Part shown: piece after piece, positions 63,136 through 64,000 of the stretch
Layout of the letters: every line of letters begins with the position of its first letter
Numbering within the stretch: the first letter of the stretch is position 1
Assembly (NCBI GenBank): GCA_963924555.1
Contig: OZ004581.1
Span: forward strand, 3,596,001 to 3,660,000
Length of the DNA stretch: 64,000 nt
DNA from: Crambe crambe
Lineage: Eukaryota; Porifera; Demospongiae; Poecilosclerida; Crambeidae
Direction of reading: 5' to 3'
The notes under the pieces: generated by a model
The model's input: only the letters and a program-made list of their open reading frames with translations
Told to the model about the DNA's origin: nothing
The model's database searches: none
Program-made: the position numbers and the translations under genes

Positions 63136-64000
63136 TTGTCTCATGCTGAGACACAGTGTGGATTTGGTCGGTGGGTGGAAATGATGTCTTGCTGTGCCTA
63201 TGCACTCATGAAGACAGATCTTGCAAGAAGTGAAAGCCTCAGAAATGTAATCAGAATGCCAAGCATACAAGAAGCTAGACAATATATTATATTTTAGTGA
63301 ACCAAGAGCAATGAGTATGAGCCAGGGGAGAAAGTTACAGGTTGAGGCAGCAGAGGGTAATTCCAGAACAACATAGAACACCATCTTGATTCATAAAGAA
63401 CACTAACCATCAAAAAGTTCAAGTTACACCTCGTGGTCATTCTGGAAAGAAGGAAGTGTCACAGGGTTCTGCCCACACTGGTCGACAGTGGCCATTTTGG
63501 CCTATTTCGGGCACCGCTTAGCTATTTCAGCCACCACTCATACTTAGCTGTAGTAACTTTAGGCTTGTACTGATAATTTTGAACATCCAATAAACGTAGT
63601 CCTTGGCATAGCCAAATAAATTTCGGCCACCACTCAAGAATTCTGAGCAAAACCCTGATTAGTGTCATCCATTTTAGCTCATCACCAGCCCTCAGAAACA
63701 AACTTTTCATACCTTACTGGAACAGATTGACCATCAATGATTTTACAAGCACTCATCCTCTATAGATATGCTTTCATTTCAGTGCCACCAAGAATAGCAA
63801 ACAATAACAACTGCAACAATGGAAATAGCCTGCTGCTTCAGGCTTTCTACTCGAATTGCTGCTAAACTAGAAACTACACTTCAAAACTGTACAAGTGAAA
63901 CACCTTCATACGCCTGCATATGTGGCCAACAATTGATAGCCGACAATAGGAATTGATGAATGACGCTACCTTTTATGTTTTATACATAATATGTGACCCA
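63136..64000. other. no gene seen
   Basis: Only short frames without domain features on either strand. Confidence 0.4.

Noticed and set aside
1..64000. CRISPR arrays, tRNA or rRNA genes, bacterial operons
   Set aside because: No regularly spaced repeats of CRISPR type, no cloverleaf or rRNA sequence recognised, and the gene structure is clearly eukaryotic.

Overview
The window looks like AT-rich demosponge nuclear DNA. The evidence is a large multi-exon innate-immune gene with small phase-conserved exons, very many short palindromic (MITE-like) repeats, frequent AGCTAGCTAG motifs, and relics of several animal transposon classes. The exact species cannot be fixed from sequence alone; an Amphimedon-like haplosclerid is a guess. 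No tRNA, rRNA or CRISPR array was seen.

The centrepiece is one plus-strand gene covering about 14.3-52.75 kb. From the ATG at 14457, eighteen exons join with matching phases into an open frame of exactly 1258 codons. The predicted order is: a hydrophobic N-terminus ending in a 2A-like ribosome-skipping motif (GDVELNPG/P); a second, signal-peptide-like hydrophobic exon; a transmembrane exon; three Ig-like exons (all phase 1-1); a 500-residue NACHT ATPase exon; then ten leucine-rich-repeat (LRR) exons, mostly 84 nt, all phase 2-2, and a terminal exon. It is therefore an NLR-type receptor with membrane segments and Ig domains in front of NACHT, and an N-terminus that may be split co-translationally. 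The 2A motif fused to a hydrophobic leader, followed by a second leader and an Ig-NACHT-LRR body, is the most unusual thing here.

The LRR part (about 31.4-52.7 kb) has grown by tandem duplication. A roughly 9.5 kb cassette starting near 31,404 repeats from near 40,919, and remnants of the terminal exon mark the cassette junctions. Comparing the copies exposes later events: a 4.4 kb DIRS/Ngaro-type tyrosine-recombinase retroelement inserted into a palindromic MITE (45,157-49,526), a fused LRR exon, and other insertions. A Harbinger-like element with a TTA target duplication lies in a related copy at 28.6-28.9 kb.

The left 14 kb is transposon-rich: a LINE reverse-transcriptase relic, several MITEs, two MULE-like elements with 10-bp target duplications, a broken hAT transposase, and a HIRAN-like ORF fragment; a second such fragment is in an NLR intron. 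Introns of the NLR gene also hold a Crypton-type recombinase relic, Ty3/Gypsy pieces and candidate hammerhead ribozymes. The right 11 kb holds the two last exons of a possible minus-strand membrane protein (55.9-56.4 kb), two plus-strand exons of an unrecognised gene (59.1 and 60.4 kb), and more repeats.
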